From Sphingomonas sp. PAMC 26621 (GTDB taxonomy: Bacteria > Pseudomonadota > Alphaproteobacteria > Sphingomonadales > Sphingomonadaceae), in the NCBI RefSeq assembly GCF_000251145.1, contig NZ_AIDW01000011.1, positions 1 through 64,000 on the forward strand: 64,000 nucleotides of DNA, written 5' to 3'. The notes below the pieces were generated by a model. It was not told the origin of the DNA. It saw only the letters and a list, made by a program, of their open reading frames with translations, and did not search any database. Every line of letters starts with the position of its first letter. Position 1 is the stretch's first letter. The position numbers were made by a program, and so were the translations under genes. Shown here in pieces: positions 26,824 through 35,598 of the stretch.

Positions 26824-28281
26824 TCAGGCGTAGCGAACCGTCACCTTGCGGCGGCGCGCCATTGCACCGATGCCGGCAAAGCCGAACAGCATCATGCCCC
26901 AGGTCGCAGGCTCGGGCACCGCACCGCTCAGTTGCTGTGCGACGAAGCCGGGCAGGTCGGCGTCGGTGAAGCCGAACACGTAGAACTGGTTCTGCCCCGC
27001 GGTCCCCGGCACGAAATCATTGTCGTTCGCGATGAACAGCGTGTGGAGCAGCGTGCCATTGTACGTCACGTCCTGCCCGAACGAGAGCCCCTCGATCTTG
27101 GCGGGGATCTGCGCAGGCGTCAGCCCCGCCGCGGTAAGCGCTGCGACCAGGTCGAGGAACGGCGTCGCGGTCTTGGTCACGGTCGTCGCGCTGCTGGCGG
27201 CGGTGCCGGACAAGGCAGTGATATCGGCGGCGCCGTTGATGTCGATGCGAAACACCTGCTTGACCGCGGCCTTGCTGCCGTCCCCCAGGCCCTTGCCGTC
27301 GCGCTCGTCGACCAGGAACTCATGGTCGTTGATCGCGACGATGTCGCTGACGCCCGACCCGGTGGTGAGCTTGTAGCCATATTCATGCGTCGTGCCGCTG
27401 GCGACGTCGATCGTCACGATCCGCACGAACTTGGACGGATCCTGCTCGAGCGGGGCCTGCATGATCCCGACCAGCGTCTTGCCGTCGGGCGTGATCGCCA
27501 GGCCTTCCATGCCCTTGTTGGCGACGCGGCCGACCGCGTTGCCCGCGATCTCGGTGTCCCCATTGGGGGACAGGTTGGTCACCGCGAGATTGCCGGGCAG
27601 TGTGAAGGTCTTGATGAGGCTGCCGGTCGTGCGGTCGAACTGGCGGACGTATGGGCCATATTCGTCCGAGACGAAGACGCTCTTGCCGTCGTTCGAGACG
27701 CGGACCGATTCGGGGTCGAACCGCGCGTTCGCCGGATTGGTCGAGCTGCCCGCGGCGTAATTGTCCGAACGGCCGGTGAAGTAATAGGTCCCGTCGGTGT
27801 TCTGCGCAGGGGCGCCCGAGCCGAGCGGGCTGCCGTCGATCTTGGTCCCGAGCCCGGCGCCGGTGCCGTAGTTCAACCCGGTCGGGCTCGACAGCAGCGT
27901 CGTGCCGGTCAGCGCGGCGGTGACGCCGAACGGCAGGCCGCTGCCCGAGGTGTTCGCGGTCAGCGACAGCGCAAGCGTCTGGAAGCGGCTGATGTAGGAC
28001 GTCGTGTCGTCCACCGCCGAGTTGTACGGCGTGGCGTTGGGGCCACGGTCGGGCGTCGCGATGAAGGTGTTGCCGCCCGCGTAGGCGAGCCCCGAGCCGA
28101 TCCCGCCGAGAATATTGCCCGGCAAGCCGTTCTCGAGTTTCCCGGTCAGGCCGGAAAGGTCGACGTTCGCGCCGGCGCTGCTGCCGCTGAGCGTGCCGGT
28201 GGCGAGATACATCGGTGCGGCGGTGGCGGGAACGGAAAGCAGCGCCGCCAGCGACATCGCGGCCGGGAAACGGATCATCAT
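26824..28281 (-). CDS. Esterase-like/phytase-like protein with PEP-CTERM sorting signal
   Basis: A 485-aa exported protein. Signal peptide ~1-22 (ending VPATAA). Residues ~30-440 follow the 'esterase-like activity of phytase' family: repeated beta-propeller strands with GNTFIATPDRGPNA, FDPESVRVSNDGKSVFVSDEYGPYVRQFDR, GMEGLAITPDGKTLVGIMQ and NDHEFLVDERD. The C-terminus is a textbook PEP-CTERM tripartite signal: VPEPATWGMMLFGF, a membrane helix and RRRK. So the protein should be processed by an exosortase encoded elsewhere. Family members may cleave phosphate esters; the substrate is unknown. Monocistronic. Confidence 0.85.
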   Translation of the reverse strand: MMIRFPAAMSLAALLSVPATAAPMYLATGTLSGSSAGANVDLSGLTGKLENGLPGNILGGIGSGLAYAGGNTFIATPDRGPNATPYNSAVDDTTSYISRFQTLALSLTANTSGSGLPFGVTAALTGTTLLSSPTGLNYGTGAGLGTKIDGSPLGSGAPAQNTDGTYYFTGRSDNYAAGSSTNPANARFDPESVRVSNDGKSVFVSDEYGPYVRQFDRTTGSLIKTFTLPGNLAVTNLSPNGDTEIAGNAVGRVANKGMEGLAITPDGKTLVGIMQAPLEQDPSKFVRIVTIDVASGTTHEYGYKLTTGSGVSDIVAINDHEFLVDERDGKGLGDGSKAAVKQVFRIDINGAADITALSGTAASSATTVTKTATPFLDLVAALTAAGLTPAQIPAKIEGLSFGQDVTYNGTLLHTLFIANDNDFVPGTAGQNQFYVFGFTDADLPGFVAQQLSGAVPEPATWGMMLFGFAGIGAMARRRKVTVRYA

Positions 28282-28359
28282 ACACCTGTCCTACGCGTTC
28301 ATGAATGGTGAACGCGGGATTAACCGTGTACGATTACAGCAATAAGTCGGATACGAACG

Positions 28360-28386
28360 AAAACGGCCGGGCACGCATGGCCCGGC
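28360..28386 (-). terminator. Rho-independent terminator after nusG
   Basis: On the minus strand GCCGGGC and GCCCGGC form a 7-bp stem with a 7-base loop, followed by CGTTTTCG. It lies 12 bases beyond the nusG stop and ends the secE-nusG transcript. Confidence 0.75.
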
Positions 28387-28397
28387 TGCGGGAGCGC

Positions 28398-28937
28398 TTA
28401 CTTGCTGCGCTCGACCTGTTCGAATTCCAGTTCGACCGGGGTCGCGCGACCGAAGATCGAAACCGACACCTTGACGCGGCTGCGGTCGAAATCGAGTTCC
28501 TCGACGATGCCGTTGAAGCTCGCGAACGGGCCGTCGAGCACCTTGACCGAATCGCCGATCTCGAAGTCGACCTTGACCTTCTGCTTGGGCGCGGCCGCTG
28601 CGGCCTCGTCCTTGGTGTTCAGCATCCGCGCGGCTTCCGACTCCGGGATCGCCTGCGGCTTGCCGTTCGGCCCGAGGAAGCCGGTCACCTTCGGGGTGTT
28701 CTTGACGAGGTGATAGACGTCGTCGTTCATGTTGAGCTTGGCGAGGACATAGCCGGGCATGAACTTGCGCTCGACCGCGATCTTCTTGCCGCGGCGCGCC
28801 TCGGTCACGGTCTCGGTCGGAACCTCGATCTGCTCGACCAGCTGCTCGAGCCCCATGCGGGTCGCTTCCGCCATGATCGCGTCGCGGACCTTGCCCTCGA
28901 AACCCGAATAGGCGTGGATGATGTACCAACGTGCCAT
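28398..28937 (-). CDS. nusG: Transcription termination/antitermination factor NusG
   Basis: A 179-aa protein that binds RNA polymerase and couples it to Rho or ribosomes. The N-terminal NGN domain begins ARWYIIHAYSGFEGKVRDAI and contains ERKFMPGYVLAKL and VKNTPKVTGFLG; the C-terminal KOW domain is DFEIGDSVKVLDGPFASFNG. An Ala/Lys-rich linker (DEAAAAAPKQKVK) separates them. It follows secE by 16 bases, the standard order in bacteria. The rplK-rplA genes that usually follow are absent here; a terminator and the PEP-CTERM gene follow instead. Confidence 0.97.
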   Translation of the reverse strand: MARWYIIHAYSGFEGKVRDAIMAEATRMGLEQLVEQIEVPTETVTEARRGKKIAVERKFMPGYVLAKLNMNDDVYHLVKNTPKVTGFLGPNGKPQAIPESEAARMLNTKDEAAAAAPKQKVKVDFEIGDSVKVLDGPFASFNGIVEELDFDRSRVKVSVSIFGRATPVELEFEQVERSK

Positions 28938-28953
28938 GTCGTCTGTCTGTCCG

Positions 28954-29151
28954 TTATTTCGCGAGGGTGAGCAGCAGGTGGACGATCGCCTCGAACGCGG
29001 TGTCGATGACGAAGAAGAAGACGCCCAGCAGCGTCGCCATGATGACGACCATCACGCCGGTCATGATCGTTTCGCGCCGGGTCGGCCAGACGACCTTCTT
29101 GGTCTCGGCCTGGACCTGTCGGATGAATTCGAGGGGAGTCGTCTTCGCCAC
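28954..29151 (-). CDS. secE: Preprotein translocase subunit SecE
   Basis: A 65-aa short-form SecE of the SecYEG channel. The cytoplasmic amphipathic helix has the signature EFIRQVQAETKKVVWPTRRE, followed by one transmembrane helix (TGVMVVIMATLLGVFFFVID). This length is normal outside Enterobacteria. It lies between tRNA-Trp and nusG, a conserved arrangement. Confidence 0.96.
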   Translation of the reverse strand: MAKTTPLEFIRQVQAETKKVVWPTRRETIMTGVMVVIMATLLGVFFFVIDTAFEAIVHLLLTLAK

Positions 29152-29227
29152 TGTGCTGCACTCATGTTTTTCGCCGAAGGATGAGACATGGGCCCGCTGC
29201 CCGGCCCTGTGAAGGGCCGATGACGGT

Positions 29228-29248
29228 CATTCCCAATTTCGGAATGAT
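29228..29248. repeat. Inverted repeat between tRNA-Trp and secE
   Basis: TCATTCC and GGAATGA are perfect 7-base arms around CAATTTC. It lies in the 160-base gap between tRNA-Trp and secE on the minus strand. It may be a processing hairpin or part of the secE promoter region; nothing decides between them. Confidence 0.45.
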
Positions 29249-29313
29249 ACGACCCTAATCCGCGCGAGCTCGTAAATCAAGCGGCGGGCGGAACGGGAGC
29301 GAATCGGGATAGG

Positions 29314-29390
29314 TGGCAGGGGAGCACGGACTCGAACCGTGGGCCTTCGGTTTTGGAGACCGACGCTCTAACCAACTGAGCTACACCCCT
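29314..29390 (-). tRNA. tRNA-Trp (anticodon CCA)
   Basis: A 77-base cloverleaf starting AGGGGTGTAGCTCAG, anticodon stem TCGGT/ACCGA with loop CTCCAAA (anticodon CCA), T-arm with GGTTCGAGTCC and encoded GCCA. The sixth acceptor pair is T-T, an unusual mismatch. The gene sits upstream of secE-nusG, as in many bacteria. Confidence 0.94.
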
Positions 29391-29446
29391 ATCGAGGGCC
29401 TCTCTATCGTGACCTTTTGCGGATCGCAAGCGGGTCGGCCGAGGAA

Positions 29447-31816
29447 TCAGGCAGCGGCGCGCTCGCGGGCAGCGCGTTGTGCCACTGCGCGGGCTTCCTC
29501 GACCGGGAGCGGGCGACCGAAGTAATAGCCCTGGACCTTGGTACAGCCGAGGTCCTGCACCATGCGATGCTCTTCCTCGGTCTCCACCCCCTCGGCGGTC
29601 GTCGCCATGCCGAGGCTCTGCGCGAGCGCGACGACCGCGCGGACGATCGCCAGCGCCTCGCGTACGCCTTTCGATGCGCCGGTCACGAAGCTGCGATCGA
29701 TCTTGATCGTCGAGAAGCGCGTCCGGCTGAGATAACCGAGCGAGGAATAGCCCGTCCCGAAATCGTCGAGGCTCAGCCGTACGCCGAGGTCGAGGATCCG
29801 TTCGAGCACCTTCACCGCCGCGGTATCGTCGCGCATGAAGACGCTCTCGGTGACTTCGAGCTCGAGCCGCCCGGCGGGGAGGCCCGAATTGCTTAGCGCC
29901 GAGGTGACGACCGCGACGAAGCCCGGGTTGTGCAACTGTTCGGGCGACACGTTGACCGCGACACGCGCCTGTCCGGGCCAGCGCGCCGCTTCCAGGCAGG
30001 CGGTCCGCAGCACCCACTCGCCGATCGGCGCGATCAGCCGCGCATCTTCCGCCAGCGGGATGAACTTGGCGGGGGAGATGACGCCGAGCTCGGGATGCGT
30101 CCAGCGCACCAGCGCCTCGAAGCCGGTCAGTTGCTCGGTCCCGGCGTCGACGACCGGCTGATAGCAGATGTGAAGTTCGTTTTGAGTCAGCGCGTTGCGT
30201 AGCGCCTGCTCGAGCACGCGGCGCTCCTCGGCGGCAATGTGAAGCTGCGGCTCATAGCAATGATAGGTCCCGCCGCCTGCATCCTTCGAGCGGTACAGCG
30301 CCAGGTCGGCCGAGCGGATCAGCATTTCCGCGGTCCGCCCGTCGCGCGGGCCGGTCGCCACGCCCACGCTCGCGCCGGTATAGAGCGTATGCTGGTCCAG
30401 CTCATAGGGGCGCGACAGCGCATCGACGATCGTCTGCGCGAGCCGCTCGACGCGCGCGGTGTCGGTCGCGTCGCGGATCACCACGGCGAATTCGTCCCCG
30501 CCGAGTCGCCCGATCGTTTCATTCTCGGTCATCAGCACGGCGAGCCGTTCCGAGACCCGGCCGAGCAGGCGGTCGCCGATCGGATGGCCGAGCGTGTCGT
30601 TGACCGCTTTGAAGCGATCGAGGTCGATCATCATGAATGCACAACGGCTGCCCCATTTCGCGGCATCCGCCATCGCGCGGGCGAGCGATTCGTTGATCAG
30701 CAGGCGGTTGGGCAGCCCGGTCAGCGTGTCGAACCGGGCCATGCGGTTGATCTTGTCAGCGGACGCGCGCTGTTCGGTCACGTCCGATCCCACCCCGCGG
30801 AACCCGATGAACGCGTCGCGCTCGTCGTAGCGCGGGTTGGCGGCGATCTCGAACCAGCGCTCGCTGTCGCCGACCGTGACGGGGAGCAACAGCCCGCGAA
30901 ACGCCTCGCGGCCCTTCAGATTGTCCGCGAGCTCGCGCAGGCCGGGGGCAAAGTCGCCCACCTCCCACGCCGGTCCCGCGAGTACCTCGAGCAGCGACTT
31001 GCCGTTCACCGTCGTCGTATCGAGCCCGACCGACGCGGCAAAGCGCGGCGAGGCGCGGACCACGCGACGCTGGGCATCGGTCTCCCACAACCAGTCGGCA
31101 CTATGGTCCTCCGCCTCGCGCAGCAGAAGGCTGACGGTCTCGTCGCGCTCGCTCAACGCGATCTCCCCGGCGCGGACGACGACCAGCGCCTTGGCGCGAG
31201 TGAAGCAGCCGATCATCAGCAGCGCGGTGAACAACAACACCGCCGACGACAGCACGGGGCCGCCAACCCAGAACATCATCGTCGCGGCGGAAACGCCCAC
31301 GATGCCCAGGAAGCTGAGCGTCGCGAGCGGCAGCCCCGCCATCGCGACCGCCGATGCCGCCATTAATACCGACAGGACGACCCACAGGGCGAGTGCGGTT
31401 ATCGAATCGGCGCGAATCCCGCACGCCAGCGGCGGGATCGACCAGACCGTTCCAAGCGCCACGCCGTCGAGCAGCGTGTCGCGGACATCGCTCAGCGTGG
31501 CGGTGTAGGCGGCGCGGTGGCGCGATGCGAGGCGGCGGACCCCGACGGCCACGCACACCGCGGCGGCGAGCGCACCCCAGCTCCACAAGGCCCATAGCGG
31601 CGCACAGTGATGCAGGATCGTCGCCACCAGCGCTGCGCCGATCACGTTCGCCCCGACCAGGAACAGCGCAAGCTGGCTCCCGGCATGGAGCTGCGCCGCC
31701 CGGATCGGACCCCAATCGGTCGTGTCCGCCGGATCGTACAGGCCTAGCAACGCGCGCGCATCGATGCGGGGCGTGGCGAATTGCGAGGAGGGGCGCGTGT
31801 TCACATCCGGACCCAT
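29447..31816 (-). CDS. Membrane-bound PAS-GGDEF-EAL cyclic di-GMP protein
   Basis: A 789-aa signalling protein. Residues ~45-215 hold five to six membrane helices (a MASE-like sensor). A PAS domain at ~235-350 begins DHSADWLWETDAQRRVV. The GGDEF domain at ~360-520 has intact RLGGDEFAVV and MMIDLDRFKAVND, so cyclase activity is likely. The EAL domain at ~535-780 has FEALVRW, VNVSPEQL, DDFGTGYSSL, KIDRSFV and AEGVE, the residues needed for phosphodiesterase activity. It may therefore make or break c-di-GMP depending on the sensor input. A CtrA-like site lies 13-28 bases upstream of the start. Confidence 0.93.
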   Translation of the reverse strand: MGPDVNTRPSSQFATPRIDARALLGLYDPADTTDWGPIRAAQLHAGSQLALFLVGANVIGAALVATILHHCAPLWALWSWGALAAAVCVAVGVRRLASRHRAAYTATLSDVRDTLLDGVALGTVWSIPPLACGIRADSITALALWVVLSVLMAASAVAMAGLPLATLSFLGIVGVSAATMMFWVGGPVLSSAVLLFTALLMIGCFTRAKALVVVRAGEIALSERDETVSLLLREAEDHSADWLWETDAQRRVVRASPRFAASVGLDTTTVNGKSLLEVLAGPAWEVGDFAPGLRELADNLKGREAFRGLLLPVTVGDSERWFEIAANPRYDERDAFIGFRGVGSDVTEQRASADKINRMARFDTLTGLPNRLLINESLARAMADAAKWGSRCAFMMIDLDRFKAVNDTLGHPIGDRLLGRVSERLAVLMTENETIGRLGGDEFAVVIRDATDTARVERLAQTIVDALSRPYELDQHTLYTGASVGVATGPRDGRTAEMLIRSADLALYRSKDAGGGTYHCYEPQLHIAAEERRVLEQALRNALTQNELHICYQPVVDAGTEQLTGFEALVRWTHPELGVISPAKFIPLAEDARLIAPIGEWVLRTACLEAARWPGQARVAVNVSPEQLHNPGFVAVVTSALSNSGLPAGRLELEVTESVFMRDDTAAVKVLERILDLGVRLSLDDFGTGYSSLGYLSRTRFSTIKIDRSFVTGASKGVREALAIVRAVVALAQSLGMATTAEGVETEEEHRMVQDLGCTKVQGYYFGRPLPVEEARAVAQRAARERAAA

Positions 31817-31828
31817 ACGCCAGCCAAG

Positions 31829-31844
31829 GTTAGCGTATGGTTAG
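31829..31844 (-). promoter_or_regulatory. CtrA-like box upstream of the GGDEF-EAL gene
   Basis: On the minus strand the sequence is CTAACCATACGCTAAC, which fits the CtrA consensus TTAA-N7-TTAAC with T-to-C at the first base of each half. CtrA controls motility and c-di-GMP genes in several alphaproteobacteria. It is close to the start codon, so it would overlap the promoter or transcription start. Single-site evidence only. Confidence 0.35.
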
Positions 31845-31895
31845 AGATATCCCCGAGCGCGTTAAATAATCCCGATTAACCACCGGTATGCCGTA

Positions 31896-33665
31896 TTACG
31901 CCGCCAGATCGTACGGCTTGATGTCCCCGCTGAGATACAGGTTGCGTGCCTTTGCGCGACTCAGCTTGCCCGAACTGGTCCGCGGCAGGGTGCGCGGCGG
32001 GATCAGTTCGATCACGCAGTTCATTCCCGTAACCGACCGGACGCGCTCGCGGATTTCCTCGCGTAGCCGGACGCGCTCGGCATCGTCCGAACTGCGGCAC
32101 TGGACGAGGACCGCCGGGGTTTCCTCGCCGCCAGGGGTCGTGATCGCGAACGCGGCGATATCGCCCGCCTTGAACCCCGGGAGCTGCTCGACCGCCCATT
32201 CTATATCCTGCGGCCAGTGGTTGCGGCCGTTGACGATGATCATGTCCTTGGCACGGCCGACGATGTAGACATAGCCGTCCGACAGATAGCCCATGTCACC
32301 GGTGTCGAGCCAGCCATCAACGAGGCACGCATCGGTCGCGGCCTGGTCGCGGAAATAGCCGACCATCAGCGACGGGCCCGAGCACCACAATTTGCCGATC
32401 GCGCGTTCGGGGAGGGGCCTGCCGTCCTCTTCGCGGATCTCGACCTTCATGTCCTTGACCGGCTTGCCGCAATTGACGATCGCGCGGTAGCGCTGCGGAC
32501 GATCCTCGCCGGCAGCGACACCCGACAATTGGGTTTCCTCGACCAGCTCTACGCGGATCCCCTCGGCCGGCGGCATGATCGATACCGCGAGCGTCGCTTC
32601 CGCCAGCCCGTAGCTCGGCAGGAAGGCGCTCGCCTTGAAGCCCGCGTCGGCGAAGACGTCGACGAAGCACTGCATCACGTCGGGGCGGATCATGTCCGCG
32701 CCATTCCCCGCCAGCCGCCAGCGCGACAGGTCGAACCGGTCGGACGCCTTGGTCTGGCTCGAGATGCGGCGCGCGCAGATGTCATAGCCGAAGGTGGGCG
32801 AATAGCTGATCGAATTGCCCGGATTGCGGCTGATCAGGTCAAGCCACGCGAGCGGACGACGCGCGAAATCCTCGGTCTTGAGGTAATCGGTCGAGACCTG
32901 GTTCGCGACCGGCGACAGGAAACAGCCGACCAGCCCCATGTCGTGATACCACGGCAGCCACGAAATGCAGCGATCCTTGGCGACCAGTTGCATGCCGTAG
33001 GCGTGCGCGGTCAGGTTGTTGAGCAGCGCATGATGCGTGATCGCGACGCCGTGCGGGAAGCGCGTCGAACCGCTCGAATATTGCAGATAGGCGATGTCGT
33101 CGCCATTGGCCCGCGGCAAGGTCAGCGCAGGGGCGGGGCGCTGCATCAGCTCGGCCCAGTCGATTCCCTCGGTTCCGGCGGCGCGCGCGGCGTCCGCGCC
33201 CATCTGCGCCAGTTCGGGCGGATAGATCAGCATCACCGGCGCGCAGCTCGACAGCTGGACGCGCAATTGCTCGACATAGGAATCGCGCCCGCCGAACGAG
33301 GTCGGGAGCGGCAACGGCACCGGCCAGGCACCGGCATAGACCGTACCGAAGAACAGCGCGGCGAATTCCGCGCTCGTCTCGGCGACGATCGCGACGCGGT
33401 CCTGCGGTTTGATCCCGGCGGCGACGAGGCGGCGGCCCATCGCCTGCGCGTCGTCGCGCAGTTCGGCAAAACGATAGGCGCGCGTCAACGTGCCACGCGC
33501 GTCGTGGAAATTAAGACCGCGTTGACCTGTCGCAGCGTAATCAAGCGCAGCGCCAAGCGTTTCGAAATCGGCGAATCGCCGCGGGAGCGAATCTTCGGTG
33601 GGCGTGGCGACCGGCTTCGGCGTTTCGGCCTCAAGGTCTCGCGTGCCCGCAACTTCGACTGTCAT
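31896..33665 (-). CDS. Fatty acyl-AMP ligase (FAAL)
   Basis: A 589-aa ANL-superfamily adenylating enzyme of the FAAL type, which activates fatty acids as acyl-AMP for transfer to a carrier protein. Motifs: the P-loop-like LQYSSGSTRFPHGVAITH at ~185-200, WLPWYHDMGLVG at ~227, LPSYGLAEATLAV at ~335 and TGDMGYLSDGYVYIVGRAKDMIIVNGRNHWPQDIE at ~440-475. The Arg-containing GSTR and HDMGL motifs are typical of FAAL rather than acyl-CoA synthetases. Start 33665 is used; 33695 is also in frame. No polyketide, peptide or sphingolipid genes adjoin it, so its pathway is unknown. Divergent from recX. Confidence 0.9.
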   Translation of the reverse strand: MTVEVAGTRDLEAETPKPVATPTEDSLPRRFADFETLGAALDYAATGQRGLNFHDARGTLTRAYRFAELRDDAQAMGRRLVAAGIKPQDRVAIVAETSAEFAALFFGTVYAGAWPVPLPLPTSFGGRDSYVEQLRVQLSSCAPVMLIYPPELAQMGADAARAAGTEGIDWAELMQRPAPALTLPRANGDDIAYLQYSSGSTRFPHGVAITHHALLNNLTAHAYGMQLVAKDRCISWLPWYHDMGLVGCFLSPVANQVSTDYLKTEDFARRPLAWLDLISRNPGNSISYSPTFGYDICARRISSQTKASDRFDLSRWRLAGNGADMIRPDVMQCFVDVFADAGFKASAFLPSYGLAEATLAVSIMPPAEGIRVELVEETQLSGVAAGEDRPQRYRAIVNCGKPVKDMKVEIREEDGRPLPERAIGKLWCSGPSLMVGYFRDQAATDACLVDGWLDTGDMGYLSDGYVYIVGRAKDMIIVNGRNHWPQDIEWAVEQLPGFKAGDIAAFAITTPGGEETPAVLVQCRSSDDAERVRLREEIRERVRSVTGMNCVIELIPPRTLPRTSSGKLSRAKARNLYLSGDIKPYDLAA

Positions 33666-33787
33666 CTGTATCTGTGCCCTCGATCGCAGCTTCATTCAGT
33701 GGCTGCGCTTATGGTCCCTTTCGGCAAGCACCCCTGCTTTTGCCAAGCGTTCAAAATCCGGTTCGACTGTGGCACAATGATGGCGTC

Positions 33788-34339
33788 ATGTACCAGCGCC
33801 CCAGTCACAAACCGCAAACGCGGGATAAAAAGCCAATTCCTCCGCTGGATAGCGGGGGTCTGGAACGGATCGCCTTACGCTATGTCGAACGATTTTCAAC
33901 AACGCGTGCGCGTCTGGTGACGTATTTGCAGCGCAAGATCCGCGAGCGCGGGTGGGACGGTCCCGAGCGGGACCCGGTCGAAATCGCCGAAAAGTTCGCG
34001 GAACTGGGCTATATCGACGACCGTGCCTTTGGCGAGGCACGCGCTGCCGCGATGGGGCGGCGCGGGCTCGGCGAGCGGCGCGTGACGGGCGCCTTGCGCG
34101 AAGCGGGGCTGGACGAGGCCGACAGCGCGGCGATCGTGCCGGGGGTGGAGGATCGCGCGATCGAGACCGCGCTTGCCTTCGCGCGACGAAAACGGATCGG
34201 TCCCTTCGCCCTTGCACCGGTGGATCGCGCGCAACGCGAGAAACAGATTGCCGCAATGATCCGCGGCGGTCATGGCTTCGCCTTGTCGCGCAGGATCGCA
34301 AGCCTTCTTCCGGGGGAAAGTTTCGATAACCACGATTAG
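33788..34339 (+). CDS. recX: Regulatory protein RecX
   Basis: A 183-aa RecX-family protein, a modulator of RecA filaments. The three-helix repeats are visible: ALRYVERFSTTRARLVTYLQRKIRERG, IAEKFAELGYIDDRAFGEARA and MGRRGLGERRVTGALREAGLDEA. Start at 33788 is the only reasonable Met. It is not next to recA, which is common in alphaproteobacteria. The cold-shock gene follows on the same strand after ~180 bases of lower-GC sequence. Confidence 0.87.
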   Translation: MYQRPSHKPQTRDKKPIPPLDSGGLERIALRYVERFSTTRARLVTYLQRKIRERGWDGPERDPVEIAEKFAELGYIDDRAFGEARAAAMGRRGLGERRVTGALREAGLDEADSAAIVPGVEDRAIETALAFARRKRIGPFALAPVDRAQREKQIAAMIRGGHGFALSRRIASLLPGESFDNHD

Positions 34340-34515
34340 TCTGGCAATATTACGAGCGTTTGTAACTTTTGTAGTGGTTAAGACGAGAAAATGGGTCTTG
34401 GCACTACAGAGCTTTGGCGCATGCCTATTCCCATGCTATGGGCCTGAGCGGGGGACTTTCTAAGATGCGTATTGAACCGATTCCGGCGTTTGGGGAGCCG
34501 GAAGGTGAGGGTCGA

Positions 34516-35052
34516 ATGAATGAGACAGAGGCCGTGGGGGAGGATTCCCGCCGCTATACAGGCGTACTCAAATGGTTCGACATGACTCGCGGCTTTGGCT
34601 TCCTTGTCGCCGATGAGGAAGGTATTGGCGACATCTTGATTCACTTCTCGGTACTTCGTCCGCACGGTCGGCGAAGCTTGCCAGAGGGCGCACGTCTGGA
34701 CTGTATCGCGTCGTTGCGCGAGCGGGGCCTGCAGGCGAGCGAGATCCTGTCGATCGATCTGACCAATGCGGTCGAACCACCGCCGAAACCGCGTGCCGAA
34801 CTGCAACGGCCTGATCCAGCGGCGCTGATCGAAGGGGCAGGGCCGTTCGAACCGGTGACGGTAAAGTGGTTCAACCGGTTGAAGGGCTACGGATTTCTTG
34901 TGCGCGAGGACAATTCCGGCGATATCTTCGTCCATGTCGAAACGCTGCGTCGTGCCGGGCTCGACGAGGTCGAGCCGGGACAGCCGCTGTTCGCCCGCAT
35001 GGTCGCCGGCGAGAAGGGGCCGCTTGCGGTGACGGTCGAACAGAAGATCTAA
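34516..35052 (+). CDS. Double cold-shock domain protein
   Basis: A 178-aa protein with two cold-shock domains. The first (~17-80) reads [20 protein letters not shown], with DILIHFSVL; the second (~110-175) reads [18 protein letters not shown], with DIFVHVETL. Both keep the aromatic RNP1 and RNP2 residues that bind single-stranded nucleic acid. Two-domain CSPs are typical of alphaproteobacteria (CspD-like). The start at 34516 is supported by GGTGAGG 6 bases upstream; in-frame ATGs at 34465 and 34438 are alternatives. DUF192 follows after 9 bases, suggesting cotranscription. Confidence 0.9.
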   Translation: MNETEAVGEDSRRYTGVLKWFDMTRGFGFLVADEEGIGDILIHFSVLRPHGRRSLPEGARLDCIASLRERGLQASEILSIDLTNAVEPPPKPRAELQRPDPAALIEGAGPFEPVTVKWFNRLKGYGFLVREDNSGDIFVHVETLRRAGLDEVEPGQPLFARMVAGEKGPLAVTVEQKI

Positions 35053-35061
35053 GGAACGCCC

Positions 35062-35556
35062 ATGCGCCATCACCTCGCGAACGTCGTTTGTATCGCGCTG
35101 TTGACGGCGACGGCAGGGTGCGATCGCGGCGTCCAGGCGGACGCCGCGCAGACTCTTGCGCAGGGCATGGTCGCGGTCACGATCAAGAGCGCGACCGGGG
35201 CGCATCGCTTCCAGGTCGAAAGCGCCAGAACCCAGGACGAGCAGCGCCGCGGACTGATGTTCCGCACCGACATCCCGCGCGATGGCGGCATGCTGTTCGC
35301 GCCCTATCCGCCGAGCGGGCCGCCGCAGCCGGCAAGTTTCTGGATGAAGGATACGCCGACGCCGCTCGACATCATCTTCATCCGCCCCGACCGCACGATC
35401 GCGCGGATCGCCGAGAACACCCCGCCGCAATCGGAGATTCCCGTCGCTTCGGGCGAGCCGGTCAACGCCGTGCTCGAACTGCGCGGCGGGCGCTCGCTCG
35501 AACTCGGGATCAAGGAAGGCGATCCCGTCAGCTGGAGCGCTGCGCCCACGCGTTGA
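35062..35556 (+). CDS. DUF192 family lipoprotein
   Basis: A 164-aa protein with a lipoprotein-type signal (ALLTATAGCDRG, lipobox Cys at ~20). The rest is a DUF192 domain: VESARTQDEQRRGLMFRTDIP, GMLFAPYPP, FWMKDTPTPLDIIFIRPD and ELRGGRSLELGIKEGD. The function of DUF192 is unknown; these proteins often follow cspD-like genes in alphaproteobacteria, as here. Start backed by AAGGAAC 7 bases upstream. Confidence 0.9.
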   Translation: MRHHLANVVCIALLTATAGCDRGVQADAAQTLAQGMVAVTIKSATGAHRFQVESARTQDEQRRGLMFRTDIPRDGGMLFAPYPPSGPPQPASFWMKDTPTPLDIIFIRPDRTIARIAENTPPQSEIPVASGEPVNAVLELRGGRSLELGIKEGDPVSWSAAPTR

Positions 35557-35598
35557 TCGCGGTTGAAGGCAGCCCCGTGGCGCGCTAAGCGCTGTGGC

